A DNA stretch of 64,000 nucleotides from Xanthomonas sp. (GTDB taxonomy: Bacteria; Pseudomonadota; Gammaproteobacteria; Xanthomonadales; Xanthomonadaceae): positions 1 to 64,000 of the forward strand of contig JADFDQ010000004.1 of assembly GCA_018262705.1 (NCBI GenBank). Direction: 5' to 3'. The notes under the pieces were generated by a model that worked only from the letters and a program-made list of their open reading frames with translations, ran no database searches and was not told the origin of the DNA. The translations under genes and the position numbers were made by a program. This document shows, piece after piece, positions 20,896 through 29,220 of this stretch. Position 1 is the first letter of the stretch, and every line of letters begins with the position of its first letter.

Positions 20896-21846
20896 ATGGC
20901 CAGCAGCCCGGCGCCAACGACGATCCTATCCGATGACCTGATGTCCCCCTTGCGCGCCGCGCTGGCGCAGGTCGATGCGCTGGTGCTGGGCAAATCGGCG
21001 CAGGTGCAGATGGCCTTCGTGGCCCTGCTCGCCGACGGCCACGTGCTGATCGAAGATCTGCCGGGGCTGGGCAAGACCACCTTGGCGCGGGCGCTGGCAG
21101 CCACCCTCGGGCTGGGCTTTGCGCGCGTGCAGTTCACCTCGGATCTGCTGCCTTCGGACATCCTCGGCGTTTCCGTTTATGAGTCGCAGTCGCGCCGCTT
21201 CGAGTTCCATCCGGGGCCGGTGTTCACCCACGTCCTGCTGGCCGACGAGATCAACCGCGCACCGCCGCGCACCCAGAGCGCGCTGCTGGAAGCGATGGCC
21301 GAACATCAGGTCAGCATCGACGGCCAGACCCGCGCCCTGCCCGATCCGTTTCTCGTCATTGCGACCCAAAACCCGACCGATCTGTCCGGCACCTACCCGC
21401 TGCCCGATTCCCAGCTCGACCGCTTCCTGCTGCGGCTCACGCTCGGCTATCCCGATGCCCGCTCCGAACGCGAACTGCTCGCCGGCGCCGATCGCCGCCA
21501 CCTGATCGCACAGGCAAGACCGCTGCTGGATGCGCCGCGCATCCTCGCGCTGCGGCAGGCCGCGCAGGATGTGCACGCCAGCAACGCGCTGCTCGACTAC
21601 GTGCAGGCATTGATCGAACGCAGCCGCAAGCAGCCGGGCGTGCGGGTGGGGCTGTCGCCGCGTGCCGGCTTGGCGCTGCTGCGTGCGGCGCGCGCCCGCG
21701 CCCTGCTGCAAGCGCGCGACCACGTGTTGCCCGAAGACGTGCAGGCGCTGTTTCCGGCAATCGCCGAACACCGCATCGTCGCCGATGCCGACACGCCCGC
21801 CCCGCAGCTGGTGCAGGCCATCCTGCACGCGGTGGCGGTGGACTGA
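20896..21846 (+). CDS. MoxR-family AAA+ ATPase
   Basis: This 316-aa protein has Walker A GLGKTTLA (about residues 57-64), Walker B VLLADEINRAPPRTQSALLEAM, sensor 1 ATQNPTD and the C-terminal helical lid GLSPRAGLALLRAARARALL. MoxR proteins act as chaperones and are encoded with DUF58 and transglutaminase-like membrane proteins, exactly the next two genes. The ATG at 20896 is chosen over an upstream start lying in the divergent gene. Confidence 0.93.
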   Translation: MASSPAPTTILSDDLMSPLRAALAQVDALVLGKSAQVQMAFVALLADGHVLIEDLPGLGKTTLARALAATLGLGFARVQFTSDLLPSDILGVSVYESQSRRFEFHPGPVFTHVLLADEINRAPPRTQSALLEAMAEHQVSIDGQTRALPDPFLVIATQNPTDLSGTYPLPDSQLDRFLLRLTLGYPDARSERELLAGADRRHLIAQARPLLDAPRILALRQAAQDVHASNALLDYVQALIERSRKQPGVRVGLSPRAGLALLRAARARALLQARDHVLPEDVQALFPAIAEHRIVADADTPAPQLVQAILHAVAVD

Positions 21847-21870
21847 TGCGCCTTGCAAACGGCTGATGGC

Positions 21871-22830
21871 ATGTTCGAATCGCTGCGCCAGCGTTTTCTC
21901 AAGTGGGCGCGTCCACGCGCCCCGGAACTGCTGCCCGCGCGGATCGACCGGCACCGGATCTATGTGCTGCCCACGACCACCGGGCTGTTCTTCGGCCTGC
22001 TGCTGGGCACCATGCTGGCCGGCGCCCTCAACTTCAACAACAACCCGGCGCTGCTGCTCGGGCTGTTGATCGCCGGCACCGCGCAGGCCAGCCTGATCGC
22101 CGCGCACCTGCAGCTGTCGGGCATCCGGATCACCGCGGCCTCCTCGGAGCCGGTGGCCGCGGGCGAAGACCTGACCCTGCGCCTGGCCATGGAGGCGCAG
22201 GACGCGCGCGTGCGTCGCGGTCTGCGCATCGGCCACGGCGAGCGCGCCACCCACGCCACGCTGGACGCGCGCGGCAGTGCGGTCGAACTGCGCCTGCCGA
22301 CGCTCCGGCGTGGCCTGTTGCCGCTGCCGTGGCTGGAACTGAGCACGGTGCAGCCGCTCGGGCTGGCGCGCGCCTGGGCCTATGTCTGGCCGGCGCAGTC
22401 GGTGCTGGTGTACCCGGCGCCGGAAGCCAACGCGCCGCCGCCACCGGCCGCGCGTGGAGGCGAAACGTCTCCGCAACCGGCGCGCAGCGGCGACGAACTC
22501 CACCACCTGCGCGACTACCGCCCGGGCGACGCGCCGCGGCAGGTGGCGTGGAAACCTTCCGCCCGGCGCGGCGCGCTGCTGGTGCGCGAACACGAACAGC
22601 CGCGCGGCGGCGAGCTGTATCTGGACTGGGAAGACACCGCGGAACTGCCCTACGAACAGCGCATTCGCCGGCTAGCGCGCTGGGTCGATGAGGCCGAGCG
22701 CAGCGGGCGGCGTTATGCGCTGACGCTGCCGGGCAGCGAAGGCGTGGCGTTGGGCCAGGGCGCAGCACACCGCCACCAGTGTCTGCATGCGCTGGCCCTG
22801 CTGCCGTTCGAAGGCGCCGCGCATGGCTAA
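21871..22830 (+). CDS. DUF58 membrane protein
   Basis: This 319-aa protein has two N-terminal transmembrane helices (YVLPTTTGLFFGLLLGTMLAG and the LLLGLLIAGTAQASLIAA helix), then a soluble part ending in the DUF58 signature LRDYRPGDAPRQVAWKPSAR with a VREHE strand. The ATG at 21871 is preferred over a TTG six codons earlier. It lies 24 nt after moxR and overlaps tgpA by 8 nt. Confidence 0.9.
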   Translation: MFESLRQRFLKWARPRAPELLPARIDRHRIYVLPTTTGLFFGLLLGTMLAGALNFNNNPALLLGLLIAGTAQASLIAAHLQLSGIRITAASSEPVAAGEDLTLRLAMEAQDARVRRGLRIGHGERATHATLDARGSAVELRLPTLRRGLLPLPWLELSTVQPLGLARAWAYVWPAQSVLVYPAPEANAPPPPAARGGETSPQPARSGDELHHLRDYRPGDAPRQVAWKPSARRGALLVREHEQPRGGELYLDWEDTAELPYEQRIRRLARWVDEAERSGRRYALTLPGSEGVALGQGAAHRHQCLHALALLPFEGAAHG

Positions 22831-24790
22831 AACCACTTCACCCGCGCTGAGCCACGCCGGTCGCCTGCAGGTGCGGCTGGCCGCCGCCGCCTGCCTGCTG
22901 CCGCTGCTGCTGCAGCTGCCGCGCGGGCTGGGGCTGGGCGTCGCCCTCGGTGCCGCGGTCGTGTTTGCCGCATCGTGGCGCAAGCCGCTGGGCAGCGCGA
23001 TCCGCGTGCTGCTGCTCGTCGTCGGCATGGGCGCGGTGCTCTACGCCCTGCCCGGCATCGGCCGCGACACCGCCTCGGCCGCGCTGGCGCTGATGATCGC
23101 GATCAAGCCGGCGGAAACACAAACCCTGCGCGACGGCCGCAGCCTCGTCGGTTTCGCGCTGTTCGCACCGTTCGCCACCTTCCTGCTCGATCAGGCGCCG
23201 CTGAGCCTGTTGCTGGCGCTGCTGGCGGTGGTGATGGCAATGCTGGCGCTGCAGCGGTTGGCCGCCGACGAAGGCCGGATCGACGACGCCACCCGTTCCG
23301 GCCTGCCCGCGCGCACCGCCCTCGTTGGCGTACTGAAGTTGTTCGTGCTCGGCCTGCCGCTGGCGCTGGCGGTGTTCTGGCTGTTCCCGCGCCTGCCCAC
23401 GCCGCTGTGGGGCCTGCCGCAGCGCAGCGCCTCCACCCCGGGACTGTCCGATTCGATGACGCCGGGCGGCATGTTCGACCTGCTGCTCGACGACAGCCCG
23501 GCCGCGCGCGTGCAGTTCTTCGGCCCCATCCCGCGCCCCGAGCAGATGTACTGGCGCGGCCCGGTGCTGTGGGATTTCGACGGCCAAACCTGGCGACCGG
23601 GACGGATCCTGCAGAACCTGCCGCCGGCACCCATGCGGGCGACGACCGCCGGCTGGAACTACCGGCTCGAACTGGAACCGACCGAAGACCGGCTGCTGGT
23701 CGCGCTCGACCTGCCGACCGCGCTTCCCGAAGGCGCGCACCTGGGCATCGACCGCGCCCCGCTGTCGGATATGCCGATGTACAACGTGACGCGCTGGACG
23801 CTGCATTCGGCGCCGCCGGCTTCTTTCGATCCCGACCTGCCCGACTGGCTCCGTCGGCGCGCGCTGCGCCTGCCCGACGGCTTCAATCCGCGCACGCTGG
23901 CGCTGGGCCGGCAGTGGCGCCGGGAAGCCGGCAGCGATCCGACCGGACGCGCGGATCTGGCCATCGCCCAGCGCGCGATGGCATGGATCCACAAGGATTT
24001 TGCTTACACCCTGAACGTGCCCATCGCCGGCCGCAACGAGGTCGACGATTTTCTGTTCGACCGTCAGGAAGGCTATTGCGAACATTTCAGCTCGAGCTTC
24101 GTGGTGCTGATGCGCGCGGCCGGCATTCCGGCGCGGGTCGTCACCGGCTACGCCGGCGCCTACCGCAACCCGATCGGCGACTATTGGCTGATCCGCCGCT
24201 CCGACGCCCACGCCTGGGCGGAAATCTGGCTTCCGCAGCGCGGCTGGACGCGCCTCGACCCGACCGCCGCAGTTGCGCCAGAGCGCATCTACGACACCAT
24301 CGCCGACCGTCAGCCTGGTCGCATCGGCGGATTCATCGACATTGCGCCGCTGTTCAACGCCGGCGACTGGCTGCGCCGCGGCTGGAACGACATGCTGCTG
24401 GGCTTCAACGCCAAGCGCCAGCAGGATCTGCTGAGCGCGCTCGGATTGCGCGGCGGCAACCGCACGCTGGTTCTGATGTTTGCCGGCACGGCGCTGCTGG
24501 CGATCGGCTGGATGGCGTGGCTGACCGCGCGCGGCGAGCGCGAGCGCGATCCGCTGCTGCGCACCTGGCACGCATTGGAAGCGCGCTACCGTCGCCGCGG
24601 CCTCGGGCGCGCGCCGCATGAGCCGGCGCTGATCTGGGTCGAGCGCATTTCGCGCAGCGCGGTCGCGGCAGCGACGAACGCGGCGCTGATGGAACTGGCG
24701 CAGCGATTCGAGCGCGTGCGCTACGCGCCGCATGTGGGCGACAAGGAGCGGCAACAGCTGCAGCGCGAGCTGCGCCGGCACCGACCGTGA
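22823..24790 (+). CDS. tgpA: TgpA-like membrane transglutaminase (DUF3488/transglutaminase core/DUF4129)
   Basis: This 655-aa protein has about six N-terminal transmembrane helices (DUF3488), a periplasmic transglutaminase core and one C-terminal helix (LVLMFAGTALLAIGWMAWL) with a cytoplasmic tail. The catalytic triad is Cys419 in GYCEHF, His463 in AHAWAEIW and Asp479 in RLDPTA. Pseudomonas TgpA is essential and acts in the periplasm. The start at 22823 overlaps the DUF58 stop. It ends 12 nt from the convergent HIT gene. Confidence 0.92.
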   Translation: MAKTTSPALSHAGRLQVRLAAAACLLPLLLQLPRGLGLGVALGAAVVFAASWRKPLGSAIRVLLLVVGMGAVLYALPGIGRDTASAALALMIAIKPAETQTLRDGRSLVGFALFAPFATFLLDQAPLSLLLALLAVVMAMLALQRLAADEGRIDDATRSGLPARTALVGVLKLFVLGLPLALAVFWLFPRLPTPLWGLPQRSASTPGLSDSMTPGGMFDLLLDDSPAARVQFFGPIPRPEQMYWRGPVLWDFDGQTWRPGRILQNLPPAPMRATTAGWNYRLELEPTEDRLLVALDLPTALPEGAHLGIDRAPLSDMPMYNVTRWTLHSAPPASFDPDLPDWLRRRALRLPDGFNPRTLALGRQWRREAGSDPTGRADLAIAQRAMAWIHKDFAYTLNVPIAGRNEVDDFLFDRQEGYCEHFSSSFVVLMRAAGIPARVVTGYAGAYRNPIGDYWLIRRSDAHAWAEIWLPQRGWTRLDPTAAVAPERIYDTIADRQPGRIGGFIDIAPLFNAGDWLRRGWNDMLLGFNAKRQQDLLSALGLRGGNRTLVLMFAGTALLAIGWMAWLTARGERERDPLLRTWHALEARYRRRGLGRAPHEPALIWVERISRSAVAAATNAALMELAQRFERVRYAPHVGDKERQQLQRELRRHRP

Positions 24791-24802
24791 TGCGAAATTG
24801 AT

Positions 24803-25147
24803 TCAGCGCGGAACGCCGAAGTGCCCCAGCAGCGCGCCGGCCAGCAGGTGCAGATGGATCTGGAACACGGTCTGGCCGCCGTCTTCGTTGCAGTTCATCA
24901 CGATCCGGTAGCCCTTCTCGGCAAACCCCTGCGCCTTGGCATAACGCGCCGCCGCGGTCGCCAGCCGACCGATCACGACCGCCGATTCCTCGGGCACGTC
25001 GTTGAGCGTCGCAAAATCCTGCTTGGGTACGAACAGCACGTGTACCGGCGCCTGCGGCGCAATATCGCGGAACGCGATCATGTGCTCGTCTTCGTAGACG
25101 ATGTCGGCGGGAATTTCGCGATTGATGATCTTGTGGAAGAGGGTCAT
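24803..25147 (-). CDS. HIT-family nucleotide-binding protein
   Basis: This 114-aa histidine-triad protein carries the QIHLHLLAG motif near its C-terminus, as in HinT, which hydrolyses nucleoside phosphoramidates. It begins MTLFHKIINREIPADIVYEDE. The upstream bases on the minus strand are CCCCCGCC directly before ATG, part of the heptamer array, so no Shine-Dalgarno is present. Confidence 0.95.
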   Translation of the reverse strand: MTLFHKIINREIPADIVYEDEHMIAFRDIAPQAPVHVLFVPKQDFATLNDVPEESAVVIGRLATAAARYAKAQGFAEKGYRIVMNCNEDGGQTVFQIHLHLLAGALLGHFGVPR

Positions 25148-25151
25148 GGCG

Positions 25152-25275
25152 GGGGACAGGGGACAGGGGACAGGGGACAGGGGACAGGGGACAGGGAACA
25201 GGGAACAGGGAACAGGGAACAGGGAACAGGGAACAGGGAACAGGGAACAGGGAACAGGGAACAGGGAAGAGCATA
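25152..25275. repeat. Heptanucleotide tandem array (GGGGACA)6(GGGAACA)10
   Basis: Sixteen perfect 7-nt units run from 25152 to 25263: six GGGGACA, then ten GGGAACA, then a degenerate GGGAAGA followed by GCATA. The array fills most of the 154-nt gap between recR and the HIT gene and ends 4 nt from the HIT start codon. Such arrays vary in copy number by slippage. A related array lies at 53294. Confidence 0.97.
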
Positions 25276-25301
25276 CGTCGATGCGCGTTTGTTAGTCGCG
25301 G

Positions 25302-25901
25302 TCAATCCTTGATTTCGAGGCGGCTGCCGAAGGCGTGTTGCAGGGTGCCGCGGTCGACGTATTCCAGCTCGCCGCCCAGCGGCACGCCGTGCGCGAGCCG
25401 GCTCGGATGCACGCCGCGCGCGCGCGCGATCTGCGCCAGATAGTGCGCGGTGGCCTCGCCTTCGACGGTGGGATTGGTGGCCACGATCAACTCCTGCACC
25501 TCGCCCTCTTCCAGCCGCTGCGCCAGCCGATCGAGCCCGAGCTCGCGCGGGCCGATGCCGTCAAGCGGGCTGAGCCTGCCTTGCAGCACGAAATACAGAC
25601 CGCGGTAGCCGGTCGCCTGTTCGATCGCCAATCGGTCCGCCGGCGTTTCCACCGCGCACAGCAGGCCGGTATCGCGCGATGGGCTGGCGCAGATCGCGCA
25701 CAGCTCGGTCTCACTGAAATCACGGCAACGCACGCAATGGCGCACGTTTTCCATTGCCTGTTTGAGCGCCGCGGACAGCCGCAGCCCGCCCTCGCGCTGG
25801 CGTTCCAGCAGGTGGTAGGCCATGCGCTGCGCCGATTTCTGGCCGACCCCGGGCAACACCCGCAGCGCTTCAATCAACTGTTCGAGCAATGACGCGGTCA
25901 T
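25302..25901 (-). CDS. recR: Recombination protein RecR
   Basis: RecR (199 aa) works with RecF/RecO to load RecA at gaps. It has an N-terminal helix-hairpin-helix ([20 protein letters not shown]), a zinc finger with Cys56, 59, 68 and 71, and a Toprim domain with GELEYVD at the C-terminal side. It starts at the ATG at 25901. It follows ybaB and dnaX, the conserved order. Confidence 0.96.
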   Translation of the reverse strand: MTASLLEQLIEALRVLPGVGQKSAQRMAYHLLERQREGGLRLSAALKQAMENVRHCVRCRDFSETELCAICASPSRDTGLLCAVETPADRLAIEQATGYRGLYFVLQGRLSPLDGIGPRELGLDRLAQRLEEGEVQELIVATNPTVEGEATAHYLAQIARARGVHPSRLAHGVPLGGELEYVDRGTLQHAFGSRLEIKD

Positions 25902-26040
25902 GCAATACCGAAACCTCCGCAATTGGATTTGCGCACCGGGATGCGCGCACGCGACGCGTCTTGCGCGGCGCGCAAGCGGGCGAGAACCTCGCATTTCGCC
26001 TGCGCAACGGATGCGGCGGCAGGATGCCCAGTCATCGGCA

Positions 26041-26361
26041 TCAGAACGGCAACTTCATTCCCGGCGGCAGCGGCAGCCCCGCCGTCGCCGCCGCCATTTT
26101 TTCCTGCGTCGCAGCCGTAATTTTGTTGACCGCATCGTTGAACGCCGCGGCGATCAGATCCTCGGCCATTTCCGGATCGGCCAGCGCCGCCGGATCGATC
26201 CGCACCTTGCGGCAATCCATGCGGCCGCCGAGAGTGACGCTGACCATCCCGCCGCCGGCGCTGCCGGTGGCCTCCAGCGCGGCGACTTCCTCCTGCGCGC
26301 GCTGCACGTTTTCCTGCATCTTCTGCGCCTGCTGCATCAGCTGGGCGATGTTTCCACGCAT
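26041..26361 (-). CDS. YbaB/EbfC nucleoid-associated protein
   Basis: This 106-aa protein begins [25 protein letters not shown], the coiled helix of the YbaB family, followed by the [17 protein letters not shown] strands. YbaB binds DNA non-specifically. It lies between dnaX and recR, 30 nt after dnaX. Confidence 0.95.
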   Translation of the reverse strand: MRGNIAQLMQQAQKMQENVQRAQEEVAALEATGSAGGGMVSVTLGGRMDCRKVRIDPAALADPEMAEDLIAAAFNDAVNKITAATQEKMAAATAGLPLPPGMKLPF

Positions 26362-26391
26362 GACTTCGTTTCCGTTCTTTCAATCAGTGGT

Positions 26392-28101
26392 TCAGGGAAC
26401 GTCGTGCGGCCGCACCGAATCCGGCACGATCGTCGCCCCGTGGTGTTCGACCAGACGCCGAACCGCCGGATCCTCGGCAAAGCCACGCTCGGCTTCGCTC
26501 TGGCGTACGTCGCGCTCGCGCGCATTGCGGCTGCTGGCGGTCTCGCCGCGCGCCTCGCCGGCTTCGAAGCGCAGCTGCAGCGCGCCGCCAAGCTGGCGCG
26601 ACAGCGCATCGGTGAGCTGCAGCACGAGGCTGGGCGATTTCAGGTGCATTTGTTCCTGGGTCAGCGTCAGTCGCAGCACGCCATCGCTGTGGGCGGCGAA
26701 CGCCGCATTTTCAGCCAGCAGCCGCGCCGGCCCGCGCAGCCCGCAATCGGCGACGACCTGCAGCCAATGTTCGCCGTCGGTGACGATGCAGGCACTCGCC
26801 GCAGGAACGGCAACTTGCGGTTCGCGCACCGCCGCTGCGCCCGATTGAGCACTCGGTGCCGATGGCGATTGCACCGGCGGTTCCTGCACGCGCAGCATGG
26901 CCGCCGCCTGCGCGCGGGCGGCGCTGCCTGAAGTTGTAATGGTTTCCGGCACACGTGATTGCAGACTTGTTTTCGTCGCGGGCGCACGCTCCGCCTGCGC
27001 ACCCGCAGACTCAGGCCGAAACGCCAGCATCCGCAGCAGGGTCATCTCGAAGCCGCTGCGTGGGCTCGGCGCATAGCCGAGGTCGCGACGCCCGTTGAGC
27101 GCCATCTGATACCACAGCTGCACCAGTTCCGGCCGCAGCCGACCGGCCAGCCCTTCGACATCGACCGCATCGACAGCGATCGCCACGTCCGGCACCAGCT
27201 GCTTGACTTGGATCCGGTGCAGCGCCAGCGCGAACGCATCGAGAATACCGGCCCAGTCCGGCGAGAACTCCGCAAGCTGTGCCGCCTCGTCGAGCAGGCG
27301 CTTGCCCTCACCGTCCGCCAGCGCGGACAACAGCGCATTGATGCGAGTGCGGTCGACGGTGCCCAGCATCACCGCCACCGACGCCCCATCGAGCTGGCCG
27401 ACGCCCGCGCCGGAACCGCTGTAGGCAATGGCCTGATCCAGCAGCGACAGGCCGTCGCGCAGGCTGCCGTCGGCCGCGCGCGCCAGCTGCGCCACCGCAT
27501 CGTCGTCGGCCGCAATCCCCTCGGCAGCAAGAATCTTCGCAAGCTGGCCGCGAATCTGGCTCTCGTCGAGACGCTTCAGGTTGAACTGCAGGCAGCGGCT
27601 GAGCACCGTCACCAGCAATTTCTCCGGATCGGTCGTTGCGAACAGGAACTTGACGTGCTCGGGCGGCTCTTCGAGCGTCTTCAGCAACGCGTTGAACGCT
27701 TGCTTCGACAACATGTGCACTTCGTCGATCAGGTAAACCTTGTAGCGACCGCGCGATGGCATGTACTGCGCGTTCTCGATCAAGTCGCGCACGTTTTCGA
27801 CGCCGGTGTTGGAGGCCGCGTCGATCTCCAGCAGGTCGATGTAGCGCCCGGCATCGATGGCCTTGCAGGTCTCGCACTCGCCGCAGGGATCGGCGCCGAC
27901 GCCGCGCTCGCAGTTGAGCGATTTGGCGAAAATGCGCGCGATGGTGGTCTTGCCCACCCCGCGGGTGCCGGTGAACAGCAACGCGTGGTGGATGCGGCCG
28001 GTGTCCAGCGCGTTGGTCAGCGCGCGCACGACGTGCTCCTGACCGACCAGTTCCGAAAAACGCCGCGGGCGCCACTTGCGGGCAAGCACGAGATAGGACA
28101 T
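26392..28101 (-). CDS. dnaX: DNA polymerase III subunits gamma and tau
   Basis: This is the clamp-loader ATPase (569 aa). It has the P-loop GTRGVGKTT (about 45-53), a zinc module with Cys64, 73, 76 and 79, Walker B YLIDEVHMLS, the SRC motif LSRCLQFNLKRL and a C-terminal tau domain. No A6/A7 slippery run is visible, so a shorter gamma form by the E. coli frameshift is not expected. The start MSYLVLARKWRPR is at 28101; a short in-frame extension to 28116 is possible. Confidence 0.96.
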   Translation of the reverse strand: MSYLVLARKWRPRRFSELVGQEHVVRALTNALDTGRIHHALLFTGTRGVGKTTIARIFAKSLNCERGVGADPCGECETCKAIDAGRYIDLLEIDAASNTGVENVRDLIENAQYMPSRGRYKVYLIDEVHMLSKQAFNALLKTLEEPPEHVKFLFATTDPEKLLVTVLSRCLQFNLKRLDESQIRGQLAKILAAEGIAADDDAVAQLARAADGSLRDGLSLLDQAIAYSGSGAGVGQLDGASVAVMLGTVDRTRINALLSALADGEGKRLLDEAAQLAEFSPDWAGILDAFALALHRIQVKQLVPDVAIAVDAVDVEGLAGRLRPELVQLWYQMALNGRRDLGYAPSPRSGFEMTLLRMLAFRPESAGAQAERAPATKTSLQSRVPETITTSGSAARAQAAAMLRVQEPPVQSPSAPSAQSGAAAVREPQVAVPAASACIVTDGEHWLQVVADCGLRGPARLLAENAAFAAHSDGVLRLTLTQEQMHLKSPSLVLQLTDALSRQLGGALQLRFEAGEARGETASSRNARERDVRQSEAERGFAEDPAVRRLVEHHGATIVPDSVRPHDVP

Positions 28102-28130
28102 GTCCCATTGTGGCATGCACCTGCCTGCCG

Positions 28131-28159
28131 TTGTGCCAAACCCGCCAGACCGCTAGAAT
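28131..28159 (+). promoter_or_regulatory. Sigma70 promoter for tRNA-Ser(GGA)
   Basis: TTGTGC and TAGAAT are separated by exactly 17 nt, about 100 nt upstream of the tRNA, in the divergent gap after dnaX. Confidence 0.6.
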
Positions 28160-28262
28160 TCACGGCCCCGAAGCGCGTTCCGGGGCACGGCGCAAGCCGC
28201 GTGCATCGGGCAGGACGCCCGCCGGCAACACCCGCCGCAACCGCGTCGGGTCGAACGCAAAC

Positions 28263-28355
28263 GGAGAGGTGTCCGAGTGGTTGAAGGAGCACGCCTGGAA
28301 AGTGTGTAGGCGGCTAAACCCCGCCTCGAGGGTTCGAATCCCTCTCTCTCCGCCA
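28263..28355 (+). tRNA. tRNA-Ser (anticodon GGA)
   Basis: A 93-nt class II tRNA with a GGAGAGG acceptor paired to TCTCTCC, anticodon loop CTGGAAAG (GGA), a long variable arm, the TTCGAAT T-loop and an encoded CCA. It reads UCC/UCU codons. Confidence 0.97.
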
Positions 28356-28365
28356 GAAGCGCAAA

Positions 28366-28387
28366 GCGCCCCCTCGTGGGGCGTTTT
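28366..28387 (+). terminator. Rho-independent terminator after tRNA-Ser(GGA)
   Basis: GCGCCCC and GGGGCGT pair across a 5-nt loop and run into TTTT, 11 nt after the tRNA CCA. Confidence 0.85.
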
Positions 28388-28633
28388 GCGTTTCTGGGGA
28401 GAGACGACGGTGTAGAGGTCTCGCAGGGTTCAACTGTCTCGCCAATGCGCAAAGCGTCCCATACTCCAGCCCATACTTTTACTGCGAGTCGGTGACGGTT
28501 AAAACTCAAGATCAACAAGATTTCTTCGAACCAAACGTCCCCGAATGACTACGAGACCATGTAAACTTGCGCCTCTGCAGTCCAGATGCGACGCGCTGCA
28601 CGAGCCCGCCTAGCGCGGCTCAGATCTATGGTG
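28388..28633 (+). other. Intergenic region between tRNA-Ser and SRP RNA
   Basis: No gene is recognised. The first ~55 nt (28391-28443) align without gaps to the sequence after the other tRNA-Ser gene at 31661-31713. The rest is unassigned; TATGGT at 28627-28632 could be the -10 box of the SRP RNA gene, without a visible -35. Confidence 0.5.
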
Positions 28634-28639
28634 GCTCCG

Positions 28640-28738
28640 TCGGCCCCTCGCGACGCTAGGTTGAAAATCCCGCCAGGGCCGGAAGGCAGCAACGGTATCG
28701 ACTGATGCGGGTGCCGAGGTCAGCCGGCGGGGCCATCG
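28640..28738 (+). ncRNA. ffs: Signal recognition particle RNA (4.5S, small bacterial type)
   Basis: This is the RNA scaffold of the SRP that binds Ffh. The diagnostic core is CCAGGGCCGGAAGGCAGCAA with its GGAA tetraloop; the returning strand contains GTGCCGAGGTCAGCCGGCGG. The ends GGCCCC (28642-28647) and GGGGCC (28729-28734) close the helix. Ends are approximate. The 3' part, from the tetraloop on, is the first copy of a 209-bp tandem repeat. Confidence 0.92.
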
Positions 28739-29204
28739 CCATTTTGCTCATCGCTGTGCGCTGCCTTCCGACCCTGGGCCGTTGCCGCGCTCGATCATCC
28801 TGATCTCGCTGGCAACCCTGCCCGGTGCATCCGTGCACCGGGCGTTCGCGGCGGCACGCGCGGATCGCGCGTAGCGCCGCCGCTCACCCGGAAGGCAGCA
28901 ACGGTATCGACTGATGCGGGTGCCGAGGTCAGCCGGCGGGGCCATCGCCATTTTGCTCATCGCTGTGCGCTGCCTTCCGACCCTGGGCCGTTGCCGCGCT
29001 CGATCATCCTGATCTCGCTGGCAACCCTGCCCGGTGCATCCGTGCACCGGGCGTTCGCGGCGGCACGCGCGGATCGCGCGTAGCGCCGCCGCTCACCCGG
29101 AAGGCAGCAACGGTATCGACTGATGCGGGTGCCGAGGTCAGCCGGCGGGGCCATCGCCATTTTGCTCATCGCTGTGCGCTGCCTTCCGACCCTGGGCCGT
29201 TGCC
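28679..29204. repeat. 209-bp tandem repeat, 2.5 copies, covering the 3' half of the SRP RNA gene
   Basis: The sequence from CCGGAAGGCAGC at 28679 recurs at 28888 and 29097, an exact 209-nt spacing; the third copy stops at 29204 after 108 nt. By eye the copies are identical. Each full unit holds the SRP RNA 3' half, a strong hairpin CCCGGTGCA/TGCACCGGG, and a second GC hairpin GCGGCGGC/GCCGCCGC. Copies 2 and 3 lack the SRP 5' half. No open frame across it looks coding. Confidence 0.95.
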
Positions 29205-29220
29205 ATGTCGGCTCAATGGC

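Noticed and set aside
25152-25275. Heptamer array considered as a CRISPR array or as coding (LFPVPCS repeats on the minus strand)
   Set aside because: There are no spacers, the unit is 7 nt, and the peptide is only the readout of a simple repeat.
26392-28101. Programmed frameshift in dnaX producing gamma
   Set aside because: No A-rich slippery heptamer was found in the coding strand.
28153-28518. Minus-strand frame of 121 codons across the tRNA-Ser gene
   Set aside because: It reads through the tRNA and its terminator and resembles no protein; considered as an integrase remnant but no integrase motif is present.
28656-29169. Repeated minus-strand frames of 60-99 codons in the 209-bp repeats
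   Set aside because: The frames only mirror the DNA repeat and overlap a structured RNA gene; no start signal or composition supports translation.
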